Under the pieces are notes generated by a model. That model searched no databases. It saw nothing but the letters and a program-made list of their open reading frames with translations, and had not been told where the DNA came from. Below are positions 38,333 to 45,235 of a DNA stretch of 64,000 nt, piece by piece; position 1 is the stretch's first letter; each line of letters begins with the position of its first letter. Source of the DNA: Prochlorococcus marinus str. MIT 0912 (GTDB taxonomy: Bacteria; Cyanobacteriota; Cyanobacteriia; PCC-6307; Cyanobiaceae); the NCBI RefSeq assembly GCF_027359595.1, contig NZ_CP114783.1:310001-374000 (forward strand), given 5' to 3'. Both the position numbers and the translations under genes were made by a program.

Positions 38333-38369
38333 AAAGAACATAGACCATCAATACTGACCTATGTTCTTT
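38333..38369 (-). terminator. Terminator-like hairpin, minus strand
   Basis: AAAGAACATAG at 38333-38343 and CTATGTTCTTT at 38359-38369 form a perfect 11-bp stem with a 15-base loop. On the minus strand the stem is followed by TATCTATTTTTT, a U-rich tail. It therefore looks like the end of a transcript coming from coiled-coil paralogue 2 and the micro-ORF at 38429. Confidence 0.45.
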
Positions 38370-38428
38370 AAGTTATTAAAGTAGAAATAGTTAAATAAAA
38401 ATCTAATGTATTAAAGGAAAATTTAAAA

Positions 38429-38488
38429 CTAATCTTCCTTACCTTTTTTTTCAGAATCAACTGGTCTAACTGGTTTAGGCAAGAGCAT
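38429..38488 (-). CDS. Possible 19-aa micro-ORF
   Basis: The frame reads MLLPKPVRPVDSEKKGKED, a compact Pro- and Lys-rich peptide. It lies downstream of coiled-coil paralogue 2 on the same strand and just before a terminator-like hairpin, so it is probably transcribed. Whether it is translated is uncertain: it is very short and no ribosome site is seen. Confidence 0.3.
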   Translation of the reverse strand: MLLPKPVRPVDSEKKGKED

Positions 38489-38578
38489 GATAAAAATTCT
38501 ATCTCTTTTTTATTTATAGTTGATTTTCAAGATACGTAAATAAGAAGTATAACTTTGAAACTTCTTGATAAAAAATGA

Positions 38579-38734
38579 CTACTTTTGTTTGTACTTCTCT
38601 GTGACCTTTTGAATTTCTTTTCGAGAGAGGGTTGCCTCGACTTGTGCTAAGGCTTGTTGTAGTTGAGATGTCTTATTCAGTGATGCTTGCGCTTTTGCAC
38701 GCAGGTTCTGAATTGTTTCGGTTTTATTTTTCAT
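38579..38734 (-). CDS. Small coiled-coil protein, paralogue 2 (51 aa)
   Basis: From the ATG at 38734: NLRAKAQASLNKTSQLQQAL, then AQVEATLSRKEIQKVTEKY. It is the closest match in this window to paralogue 1 (37933-38088), and both have 51 residues. The frame is open to a GTG at 38764, but the extra residues have no counterpart in paralogue 1, so I prefer the ATG. Higher GC than paralogue 1 at third positions suggests that the copies have diverged for some time. No function is known. Confidence 0.65.
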   Translation of the reverse strand: MKNKTETIQNLRAKAQASLNKTSQLQQALAQVEATLSRKEIQKVTEKYKQK

Positions 38735-38868
38735 CGCTAATGAAAATAGCAGTTGAATTCGCACATTTCATTTAAATGAAGAAATCAAGACAGTCTTTAA
38801 GCAAAGTAAAAGCTAAAATTTGACGATCCATGAAATAATCCAATATAAATCCTTTAGGGAGTTTATCT

Positions 38869-39075
38869 ATGACAGAAGATTGGAAGCCAGTTGACGCCCA
38901 AGTTCTTGTTGATGCATGGGAAGAAATTAAAGACTGTGCGGAAGGTATCCAAAAAGATCTTGCTTGCCCAGATGAGACTATTTCAAAAATGTTGAGGTCG
39001 GTAGCTGAAACTTTTGATAATACAGTTGAAGATTTACTTGATAAGGCTGAAGAAGATTGGGAAGAAGAAAAATAG
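38869..39075 (+). CDS. Small acidic conserved-type hypothetical protein
   Basis: A 68-residue, strongly acidic protein: MTEDWKPVDAQVLVDAWEEI, then KDCAEGIQKDLACPDETI and the C-terminal helix NTVEDLLDKAEEDWEEEK. It appears entirely helical and soluble. TTTAGGGAGTTTATCT just before the ATG gives one of the better ribosome sites of this region (GGGAG, 9 bases before the start). The gene at 39091 follows after 15 bases in the same direction. No function is recognised. Confidence 0.7.
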   Translation: MTEDWKPVDAQVLVDAWEEIKDCAEGIQKDLACPDETISKMLRSVAETFDNTVEDLLDKAEEDWEEEK

Positions 39076-39090
39076 AGCTATTATTGAATT

Positions 39091-39231
39091 ATGATTCCAG
39101 ATTTTTTTCAATCTCCTGAGCCAGTTACACATATTGGTCTTTGGAAATCTATTATTGGTTTATTTATTGTTTTATTTGCAACCTTTGTAGGTGTAGAAAT
39201 TAGACTTGGTAATGAAGATGAAGAGCCATAA
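39091..39231 (+). CDS. Small single-pass membrane protein (46 aa)
   Basis: The frame reads MIPDFFQSPEPVTHIGLWKS, then a hydrophobic helix (IIGLFIVLFATFVGVEI) and an acidic end RLGNEDEEP. It lies 15 bases after the acidic protein at 38869 and probably shares its transcript. The size and single helix are typical of small photosynthetic membrane subunits, but the sequence matches none that I can name. It is too short for routine ORF calls. Confidence 0.6.
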   Translation: MIPDFFQSPEPVTHIGLWKSIIGLFIVLFATFVGVEIRLGNEDEEP

Positions 39232-39313
39232 TCAATCTTCATATTATTAATTAATAATTCACTGCTCATAAATTAATATTTATTGCTTTTATATCAATTT
39301 AAATTGTTTTATT

Positions 39314-39856
39314 ATGCCTCCATGGTTATCGCAATTAAGTTCTGCTCTTACAAAAGAATCAAAACTTATTTCTTCAAGATGGATGCAACTAGCCACAATT
39401 GGAATTGATAATACACCAAGGGTTAGAACAGTTGTTTTTAGAGGATGGACTGATTCATTTGAAATGGAAATATATACTGATAAAAGAAGTCAAAAATATT
39501 ATGAATTAAATGTAAATAATAATGTTGAGATATGTTGGGTTTTTATAAATTCTAAATGTCAATTCAGGTTTCGAGGAACTTCAATAATTGATTTAGGTAA
39601 GGATAACCTTAGACATTGGAATCAACTAAGTGATACATCTAAATCTATGTGGGGATGGCCTAAACCAGGCGATCATTATATTCATGACAAAGAAATAGAA
39701 TCATCATTTAAAGGTGAAGAAAAATTATCACATAATTTTTCATTATTAAAAATTGAAATTAAACATGTAGATCAATTAATTATACGTAAACCTATTCATA
39801 TAAGAAGGAAGTGGGTCAAAAAAGAAGAATGGATTGAAGAACGCATTAACCCATAA
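39314..39856 (+). CDS. Pyridoxamine 5'-phosphate oxidase-like FMN-binding protein
   Basis: The 180-residue protein has the split-barrel fold of PNPOx relatives: SSRWMQLATIGIDNTPRVRT, VVFRGW, IYTDKRSQKYYELNVNNNVEICW and a C-terminal IRRKWVKKEEWIEERINP. This matches the Alr4036-type group of cyanobacteria and plants, in which FMN binding is expected but the substrate is unknown. The true PdxH end with its conserved RLHDR is replaced, so I do not call it pdxH. A 7-bp inverted repeat (GAAGCTT/AAGCTTC, 39871-39894) lies just after the stop. Confidence 0.8.
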   Translation: MPPWLSQLSSALTKESKLISSRWMQLATIGIDNTPRVRTVVFRGWTDSFEMEIYTDKRSQKYYELNVNNNVEICWVFINSKCQFRFRGTSIIDLGKDNLRHWNQLSDTSKSMWGWPKPGDHYIHDKEIESSFKGEEKLSHNFSLLKIEIKHVDQLIIRKPIHIRRKWVKKEEWIEERINP

Positions 39857-40051
39857 TATTAGAGGATGACGAAGCTTACTGTTGGGGAAGCTTCATAATG
39901 TTCCGATCACCCTCATGATATTAATAGCAATTTTTTCTAGTTATGGCAACAGTTAGAATTTGAGGAGGAAACAATAAAATCTCTGACTATAATTTTAAAT
40001 TAAAATATTATCTAACAAATAAATTATTGAAGTATATTTTTAACTTTCTAT

Positions 40052-40222
40052 CTACGTTGTATTCTTTTTTCCCCATGCTTTGTGTTTTGTATCTAAGTCT
40101 GAAATTGAATTAGACTGAGCCTTCAATTTTAAAAGGTAAGATACTTTTGTGATTTTGGTGGATAAAATTTTATCTGGATAGTCGATAAAAGACTGGTAAG
40201 CTTGTAAGTAATCAGAACTCAT
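40052..40222 (-). CDS. Small hypothetical protein (56 aa)
   Basis: From the ATG at 40222: MSSDYLQAYQSFIDYPDKIL, then STKITKVSYLLKLKAQSNSI and a basic end KAWGKKNTT. A TTG at 40237 would add five residues. It seems soluble and basic and has no recognised motif. The reading frame is free of the Asn/Lys runs seen in random AT-rich frames nearby, which supports a real gene. It lies between the PNPOx-like gene and the candidate small RNA locus. Confidence 0.5.
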   Translation of the reverse strand: MSSDYLQAYQSFIDYPDKILSTKITKVSYLLKLKAQSNSISDLDTKHKAWGKKNTT

Positions 40223-40259
40223 AAAGTTCTCTAGCAACTTTGATTTATATAATTACTAC

Positions 40260-40420
40260 AGGTTTACTATAAATTAAATTACTTTAATATTCTCTTCCTC
40301 TTTCCTTTACATGGTTTATATGTAATGTGATTCTAAAAAATTAATTAATTTTTTAGAATTTGCCCATTTGCCTGAAAAATCTGATTTTCACATCAATACT
40401 AAACGTTAGTATTTTTTTTT
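40260..40420 (+). ncRNA. Candidate structured small RNA with terminator
   Basis: Three hairpins follow each other and end in a U-tract. First TTACAT/ATGTAA at 40307-40325. Then a perfect 30-base palindrome at 40330-40359 (arm TTAATTTTTTAGAAT). Last a terminator, ATACTAA-ACG-TTAGTAT at 40396-40412, with its T-run to 40420. TATAAT-like boxes near 40245-40270 could start it. No ORF of any length accounts for a terminator here on the plus strand. It does not contain the core motif of Yfr1. The exact 5' end is unknown. Confidence 0.45.
40396..40420 (+). terminator. Rho-independent terminator
   Basis: ATACTAA (40396-40402), loop ACG and TTAGTAT (40406-40412) form a perfect stem that runs into nine T residues. 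The U-tract is present only on the plus strand. No plus-strand gene is called in the 500 bases upstream, so it most likely ends the candidate small RNA. Confidence 0.6.
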
Positions 40421-40548
40421 GATATTCATATCACTGCATCTACTAGAGAACTCTCATTAGCTTAAAATTGCATAATCCTTAATTCATCAGCCATTTTAAA
40501 TAAAACATCTTTAAAGGACTAACCGAATTCAGATACATCAAAAGAAAT

Positions 40549-40671
40549 TTGGATCTAAAGATTTCTTCCGTTGATGACCATCCTGAATTATTATGGTTAT
40601 GTACTCCGTTTACCATTAGATTTGATAACTACTTTTCAAGGGATTTTTTTCTTGAAATAAGCGGAGATTAA
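40549..40671 (+). CDS. Possible 40-aa ORF with TTG start
   Basis: The frame from the TTG at 40549 reads LDLKISSVDDHPELLWLCTP and then FTIRFDNYFSRDFFLEISGD. It is open for a further 17 codons upstream (reading KGLTEFRYIKRN), but no ATG is found. The mixed codon use looks coding and the patch is GC-richer than its flanks. It may be a small protein or a remnant of a larger gene. It ends 25 bases before the tRNA-Met gene. The rest of 40421-40696 shows nothing else. Confidence 0.3.
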   Translation: MDLKISSVDDHPELLWLCTPFTIRFDNYFSRDFFLEISGD

Positions 40672-40696
40672 ATCTGTATTTAAACAGGTTCAATAA

Positions 40697-40770
40697 GTCA
40701 GTGTAGCTCAGCCGGTTAGAGCACAGCATTCATAACGCTGAGGTCGAGAGTTCAAGTCTCTCCACTGACA
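40697..40770 (+). tRNA. tRNA-Met (CAT)
   Basis: A 74-base cloverleaf: acceptor GTCAGTG pairs with CACTGAC and is followed by the discriminator A. The D-arm has AGCTCAGCCGGTTAGAGC, the anticodon loop TTCATAA carries CAT, and the T-arm has GAGAGTTCAAGTCTCTC. CCA is not encoded. The first pair G-C and the single-G-pair anticodon stem fit an elongator tRNA-Met rather than an initiator; a tRNA-Ile2, whose CAT is modified to lysidine, cannot be fully excluded from sequence. Confidence 0.9.
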
Positions 40771-40804
40771 TTATTTAAATTAATCAAGCAGAATCAGAAT
40801 ATTG

Positions 40805-40829
40805 ATAGTTCAAATCTGAACTATTTTTT
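40805..40829 (+). terminator. Rho-independent terminator after tRNA-Met
   Basis: ATAGTTCA (40805-40812), loop AATC and TGAACTAT (40817-40824) form a perfect 8-bp stem running into six T residues. It lies 34 bases after the tRNA-Met gene and should end its transcript. The same stretch separates the tRNA from the convergent hypothetical gene at 40873. Confidence 0.7.
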
Positions 40830-40872
40830 ATTTCTTTATATATGCTATCTATTATTTTAGAATTAATAGATT

Positions 40873-41277
40873 TTATTTCATATCTATTTTATTGAGCCGA
40901 TCTTTGAAGGTTGGAGATGAGTTGTCCTCCTTAGTATTTGATTTTTCTGACATTGAACTTTCATTTTTTCGATTAATATTATTATTATTATAAATTGAAA
41001 AATTTTTAGCATTATTAAAACTCACTGATGATTTATTACTATTTGATTCATCATTTTTGTAAGAGGAATTTGATAATGAAATATTTTTAGAGTTTGATAT
41101 ATATGACTTGCTTTTAGGGTCTTGTTTAGTCTCCTTGTTCTGTATTGATGTTGACTTATTTTTATTATTTAAAGGATACTTTTTAACTTCATTTTTTAAT
41201 TGGTTTAGAAGCTTATAATGATTTGAAGAACTAAACTTTTTTACAAGGGATGGGTCCCAACTTATTGGATCATTCAT
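40873..41277 (-). CDS. Hypothetical protein with low-complexity centre
   Basis: The 134-residue protein has two ordered ends and a Ser/Asn/Lys-rich disordered centre (about residues 35-115). The N-terminus (NDPISWDPSLVKKFSSSNHY, KLLNQLKNEVKKYPL) and the C-terminus (TFKDRLNKIDMK) look like short conserved blocks of picocyanobacterial hypothetical proteins; the centre seems free to vary. It has no signal or membrane segment. It is divergent from the peroxiredoxin gene, with 125 bases between the starts. The function is unknown. Confidence 0.75.
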   Translation of the reverse strand: MNDPISWDPSLVKKFSSSNHYKLLNQLKNEVKKYPLNNKNKSTSIQNKETKQDPKSKSYISNSKNISLSNSSYKNDESNSNKSSVSFNNAKNFSIYNNNNINRKNESSMSEKSNTKEDNSSPTFKDRLNKIDMK

Positions 41278-41402
41278 TTTTATAAAATATGCTTGCTTAG
41301 ATAGAAAGCGTAAGTTTTTCTGGTCTTTACATGATAAATTATAAATAGGAAAAGGGAAAGTTCTCTACCCTTCAAACCAATCAAAAATACGCATCAAATT
41401 CC

Positions 41403-41999
41403 ATGACGACAAATGAGTGCCTAAGGGTAGGAATGCAAGCTCCTGATTTTGCTGCTACTGCAGTAGTTGACCAAGAATTTAAAGACATTACGCTTTCACA
41501 GTTCAGAGGGAAGTATGTTGTTCTCTTTTTCTATCCACTAGACTTCACATTTGTTTGCCCTACTGAAATTACTGCTTTCAGCGATAGATATAGCGATTTC
41601 AGCAGCAAAAACACTGAAGTTTTAGGTGTCTCAGTCGATAGCAAATTTACACATTTAGCTTGGATTCAAACACCAAGGAATGAGGGAGGAATCGGTGATA
41701 TTAACTATCCTCTTGTGTCAGATCTAAAACGTGAAATTTGCCAATCTTATAATGTTTTAAATGATGATGGAGAAGCTGATAGGGGCTTATTCTTAATCAA
41801 TCCAAGTGGAATCATTATGCATTCAACAATCAATAAAGCTCCTGTTGGCCGTAATATTGACGAAACACTTAGAATATTGCAAGCATACCAATACGTTGAA
41901 TCTCACCCAGATGAAGTATGTCCAGCTGGCTGGACGCCTGGCGATAAGACTATGAAAGAAGATCCTAAAGGAAGCAAGGAATATTTTTCATCCCTCTGA
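41403..41999 (+). CDS. 2-Cys peroxiredoxin
   Basis: A thiol peroxidase that reduces hydrogen peroxide and organic peroxides with thioredoxin or NTRC as donor. The peroxidatic cysteine is C52 in [13 protein letters not shown] and the resolving cysteine C173 in [13 protein letters not shown], which makes it a typical 2-Cys (Prx1/AhpC) enzyme acting as a dimer. GGIG and the C-terminal tail, which ends in YFSSL, suggest sensitivity to overoxidation. At 198 residues it is full length. It converges with the FtsH homologue through a short hairpin. Confidence 0.96.
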   Translation: MTTNECLRVGMQAPDFAATAVVDQEFKDITLSQFRGKYVVLFFYPLDFTFVCPTEITAFSDRYSDFSSKNTEVLGVSVDSKFTHLAWIQTPRNEGGIGDINYPLVSDLKREICQSYNVLNDDGEADRGLFLINPSGIIMHSTINKAPVGRNIDETLRILQAYQYVESHPDEVCPAGWTPGDKTMKEDPKGSKEYFSSL

Positions 42000-42020
42000 A
42001 AATAATAAATTATTATTTTT
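41999..42020. terminator. Bidirectional terminator-like hairpin
   Basis: AAAATAATA (41999-42007), loop AAT and TATTATTTT (42011-42019) form a perfect stem flanked by A-runs and T-runs. It sits exactly between the stop codons of the convergent peroxiredoxin and FtsH-like genes and could work in both directions. The stem is all A-T, so its strength is limited. Confidence 0.45.
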
Positions 42021-43746
42021 AATTTCTAGAAAGGTAAGAATTAAGAGAATTAATAACATATTCAGACTCAAGAGATTCATTAACTATAAGTTCTTCGACA
42101 AGATTGTCCATTAAGGGTACTTTATCTGAGAGAAGATTAATTGCATCATTTATAGCATTATTTGCTATGGATATAATTTGCTTGTCAATTTCCTTGCTTG
42201 TCTTCTCAGAATATTCTTGTCTCTTTTTCATAATATCTTTTCCGAGAAAAATTGAATCTTTATTTGAGTCATATGCAACAGGTCCAAGATCTGAGAAACC
42301 AAACTTTGTAACCATTTGATTAGCCCAAAAATAAACATTTTCTAAATCCTTTTGTGATCCTTGTGTAACTTCCTTAGAACCAAAAACAATGGTTTCAGCA
42401 GCTCTTGACCCAAGCGAAATAACTATTTTGCTATAAATGTAATTTCGTGTTAATAGCCCACTGTCTATAGTCTCTTCATCAGGAGTGAAATAAGTCATTC
42501 CTGAAAGATCTCCTAGAGACTTAAACAATGATATCTTTTCCAATTTATCTTGAGTAGGCATCAATAAAGCTACTAAAGTTTTACCTATGATCTGATATGC
42601 AATTTGCCTTTTTTTAGTGGAATCAGAAAGTGGCTTTGATAACAAGCCAAACCTTGCTTTCTCTAGGGCATTATCAAGTTCAATATTACTTATTATAGAT
42701 TTATTATTTCTTGCAGAATAAATTGCAGCCTCATTAAGAAGATTTTGTAAATCAGCCCCAGAGAAGCCAGGGGTCTTCGTAGCCCATTCCATTAGATTTA
42801 CAGAATCGCTTAGAGGCTTTGATCTTGCGTGCACAGACAAGATCTTGTGTCGCGCTTTTCTATTAGGAAGGGATATGTCAATTCTGCGGTCAAATCTTCC
42901 AGGTCTTGTTAAAGCTGGGTCAAGAACATCTGGCCTATTTGTAGCTGCTATTACTATTACTCCATTATTAGTTTCGAAACCATCCATCTCAGTTAGTAGT
43001 TGGTTTAATGTTTGTTCTCTCTCATCATTTCCACCACCTATCCCTGCCCCTCTTTGACGTCCAATAGAGTCAATTTCATCTATGAAAACTATGCATGGAG
43101 ATTTAGATTTTGCACTTTTAAATAAATCACGAACACGACCAGCTCCAACACCGACAAACATCTCTACAAATTCTGAAGCAGAGATAGAAAAGAAAGGAAC
43201 ATCTGCTTCTCCTGCAATTGAACGAGCTAGTAAAGTCTTACCTGTTCCAGGTGGGCCCACCAACAAAACACCTTTTGGAGTCTTTGCTCCAAGCTCAATT
43301 AATCTCTGAGGATTCTTTAAAAAACATACTATTTCTTTTAATTCTCCCGATTCTTCATTTAAACCAGCAACATCATCAAAAGTATATTTCCTAATATCAT
43401 CTTCTTTCACCTGTGATGAAAGCCCGGAAAAACTTTGCATTTTGTTCAATAACTTCGATGATCTTCTAATTAAAAATGAAAGAGATAAAATAAATATTAA
43501 AGCCAGACCAAAGCCAGAGATATAATTAGCTAATCGCTCCTCATATCTAATATCTCTTACAGTAAGAGGAACATTATACTGTTCAGATATTCGAAGTATT
43601 TTTTGATCGTTATAAAATATTGGGATTAATTTTTTCTCTCCATTAGTAAATTCAACTACTACTTCTCTTCTGTTTGGAACTAAAGTAATAGAAACAATAT
43701 CTCCACTTTCAATATCTCTTAATAATTGACTATAACTTTTACTCAT
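42019..43746 (-). CDS. FtsH-family AAA protein lacking the zinc protease motif
   Basis: The 575-residue protein follows FtsH from the periplasmic domain onward. One membrane helix is seen at about residues 75-94. The AAA module is complete: Walker A GPPGTGKT (164-171), Walker [10 protein letters not shown] (218-226), the second region of homology [19 protein letters not shown] (269-287). In the protease domain the HExxH zinc motif should be at 385-389, but the sequence reads [10 protein letters not shown], so both histidines and the glutamate are gone; the third ligand region SQKDLENV (near D467) is kept. The first N-terminal membrane anchor is also absent, and an in-frame TGA upstream excludes an extension. 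It should unfold or remodel proteins but not cleave them. Confidence 0.88.
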   Translation of the reverse strand: MSKSYSQLLRDIESGDIVSITLVPNRREVVVEFTNGEKKLIPIFYNDQKILRISEQYNVPLTVRDIRYEERLANYISGFGLALIFILSLSFLIRRSSKLLNKMQSFSGLSSQVKEDDIRKYTFDDVAGLNEESGELKEIVCFLKNPQRLIELGAKTPKGVLLVGPPGTGKTLLARSIAGEADVPFFSISASEFVEMFVGVGAGRVRDLFKSAKSKSPCIVFIDEIDSIGRQRGAGIGGGNDEREQTLNQLLTEMDGFETNNGVIVIAATNRPDVLDPALTRPGRFDRRIDISLPNRKARHKILSVHARSKPLSDSVNLMEWATKTPGFSGADLQNLLNEAAIYSARNNKSIISNIELDNALEKARFGLLSKPLSDSTKKRQIAYQIIGKTLVALLMPTQDKLEKISLFKSLGDLSGMTYFTPDEETIDSGLLTRNYIYSKIVISLGSRAAETIVFGSKEVTQGSQKDLENVYFWANQMVTKFGFSDLGPVAYDSNKDSIFLGKDIMKKRQEYSEKTSKEIDKQIISIANNAINDAINLLSDKVPLMDNLVEELIVNESLESEYVINSLNSYLSRN

Positions 43747-43917
43747 TTGGTAATTTAATCAACTAAATAAAAAGAATTTATATGTTAACTATAGTCAAAA
43801 TATTAAATAACTTGAGTTTATATAGAAAAAGAGACAAGACTAAGTTTTCTTCAAAGGGTTTTTGTTAAATTGGTGCATGACGTTATAAAATAAAAGATCT
43901 GTGGATTCTGAGCAAAG

Positions 43918-44097
43918 ATGGCTGTACCTAAGAAAAAAACCTCAAAAGGCAAGAGAAATCAAAGACATGCTACTTGGAAAGGTAAGGCTGCTGTCGCGGC
44001 AGAAAAGGCTTTATCAATTGGGAAATCAGTACTTACAGGAAGAGCTCAGGGGTTTGTTTATCCTATGAATGAGACTTCAGATGAAGAATCTGATTAG
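43918..44097 (+). CDS. rpmF: 50S ribosomal protein L32
   Basis: A 59-residue ribosomal protein with the diagnostic start [20 protein letters not shown], basic centre ([19 protein letters not shown]) and an acidic end. It is short for routine ORF listing. There is no zinc-ribbon cysteine pair, as in other cyanobacterial L32. It is divergent from the FtsH homologue (171 bases between the starts), and its end meets the convergent DUF565 gene after six bases. Confidence 0.94.
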   Translation: MAVPKKKTSKGKRNQRHATWKGKAAVAAEKALSIGKSVLTGRAQGFVYPMNETSDEESD

Positions 44098-44103
44098 GGA
44101 TAT

Positions 44104-44424
44104 TTAAGAACCAAGTTTAAAAGCTTCAAGAATTAGGGCATATGTAGATCCAATTCTAAAATTGTTTATTGACATTATAATTATAGAGAATCTTGAAATT
44201 AGGGAAGATCGAATTGATAGTTCCATAATTAATACTATTGTAATTGCGAGAAATATCGTGTTAACAGGTTTGTCTAGTAAAAAAGAAATTAAACTATTTG
44301 TAAAATAGAAGCCAAAAAGCAAAGAAAGTAACAATATACTTCTTTTACCCCAAGAGTCTGAGATAAATGGATTGATAGTTTTAACTAGTGAATCTATGAA
44401 TTCGGTGAATTTAGTTTTCTGCAT
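44104..44424 (-). CDS. DUF565 / Ycf20-like membrane protein
   Basis: The 106-residue product has three hydrophobic stretches (about 28-45, 52-70, 75-95): SILLLSLLFGFYFTNSLISF, NTIFLAITIVLIMELSIR and a last amphipathic one. The C-terminal NNFRIGSTYALILEAFKLGS is the hallmark of the Ycf20/DUF565 family of cyanobacteria and algae; in algae it is linked with non-photochemical quenching. The role here is unknown. The gene sits three bases downstream of the HAD gene and is probably co-transcribed with it. Confidence 0.8.
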   Translation of the reverse strand: MQKTKFTEFIDSLVKTINPFISDSWGKRSILLLSLLFGFYFTNSLISFLLDKPVNTIFLAITIVLIMELSIRSSLISRFSIIIMSINNFRIGSTYALILEAFKLGS

Positions 44425-44427
44425 TTT

Positions 44428-45174
44428 TTAATTAATAATATTTGTGAGATATTCAGCATCAACATGTTTTTTATATAATTTTTTTCCATAAATAATTTTT
44501 GTAGGATTGTAATCATTACCAAGGGTATTCACACATGCATTGGCCTTTTTTGAAATTTTTTGGATATCACTTGACCAGGGGGGTAATGTCAATAAACAGT
44601 TAAGGTTTGCTGCCCTAGCAGCCGCAACGCCAATCGTAGAATCTTCAATAGCTATGCAATTAATTTCCGATTTTTTACTTTTTTTAATGGCTAATTTATA
44701 GGCATCAGGAAAAGGCTTGTGGTTGCTTACATCTTCATATGTAATTATTCCAGAAAAATAAATTAAATGTGAACTCAATGAGGTATTTAAAAAAGGTTCC
44801 AGGGACTCTTTACCACTTGTCGTAACAATAAATTGATCTACATCAATTGTAGAAAGTTCATTAATTAATCTCAGCACACCATCTCTAACTTTAATTTTAC
44901 CTGCATGAATTAAATTCTTGTAATGAAGACTCTTTCTAGATTGAATTTCAGAACATTTGCTATCACTGAGGTCACTTTGTATTTCATTTCGAAAGTGGAC
45001 GATACGGTTATAACCTCCAGATATTTTTAAAAGATCTAAATATTTACTCTCGCTCCAGTTCCAATCCAAATTAAAGTCTTTAAAAGCTAAATTGAAAGCG
45101 ACTCTATGCCCACACAATTCTGTGTCAGCAATGGTTCCATCAACGTCCCAAAAGACTGCTTCTAACTTTTGCAT
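44428..45174 (-). CDS. HAD-superfamily phosphatase, CbbY/beta-phosphoglucomutase-like
   Basis: A HAD hydrolase of 248 residues with a helical cap. Motif I is FWDVDGTIADTE (nucleophile and acid Asp), motif II VTTSGKES, motif III the lysine near NHKPFPDAY, and motif IV IAIEDSTIGVAAA. The HKPFPDAYKLA pattern groups it with CbbY and phosphoglycolate/sugar-phosphate phosphatases. The exact substrate cannot be read, but CbbY proteins remove the inhibitory xylulose-1,5-bisphosphate of Rubisco. It is divergent from recJ (61 bases). Confidence 0.88.
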   Translation of the reverse strand: MQKLEAVFWDVDGTIADTELCGHRVAFNLAFKDFNLDWNWSESKYLDLLKISGGYNRIVHFRNEIQSDLSDSKCSEIQSRKSLHYKNLIHAGKIKVRDGVLRLINELSTIDVDQFIVTTSGKESLEPFLNTSLSSHLIYFSGIITYEDVSNHKPFPDAYKLAIKKSKKSEINCIAIEDSTIGVAAARAANLNCLLTLPPWSSDIQKISKKANACVNTLGNDYNPTKIIYGKKLYKKHVDAEYLTNIIN

Positions 45175-45235
45175 GTTATTTGAGTATAAAACTAATATAA
45201 TTCTGATGAATAAGGAATCAATCTAGGATAAGCTT

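Noticed and set aside
39965-40010. Strong GAGGAGG Shine-Dalgarno-like sequence
   Set aside because: No start codon with an open frame lies at a useful distance downstream.
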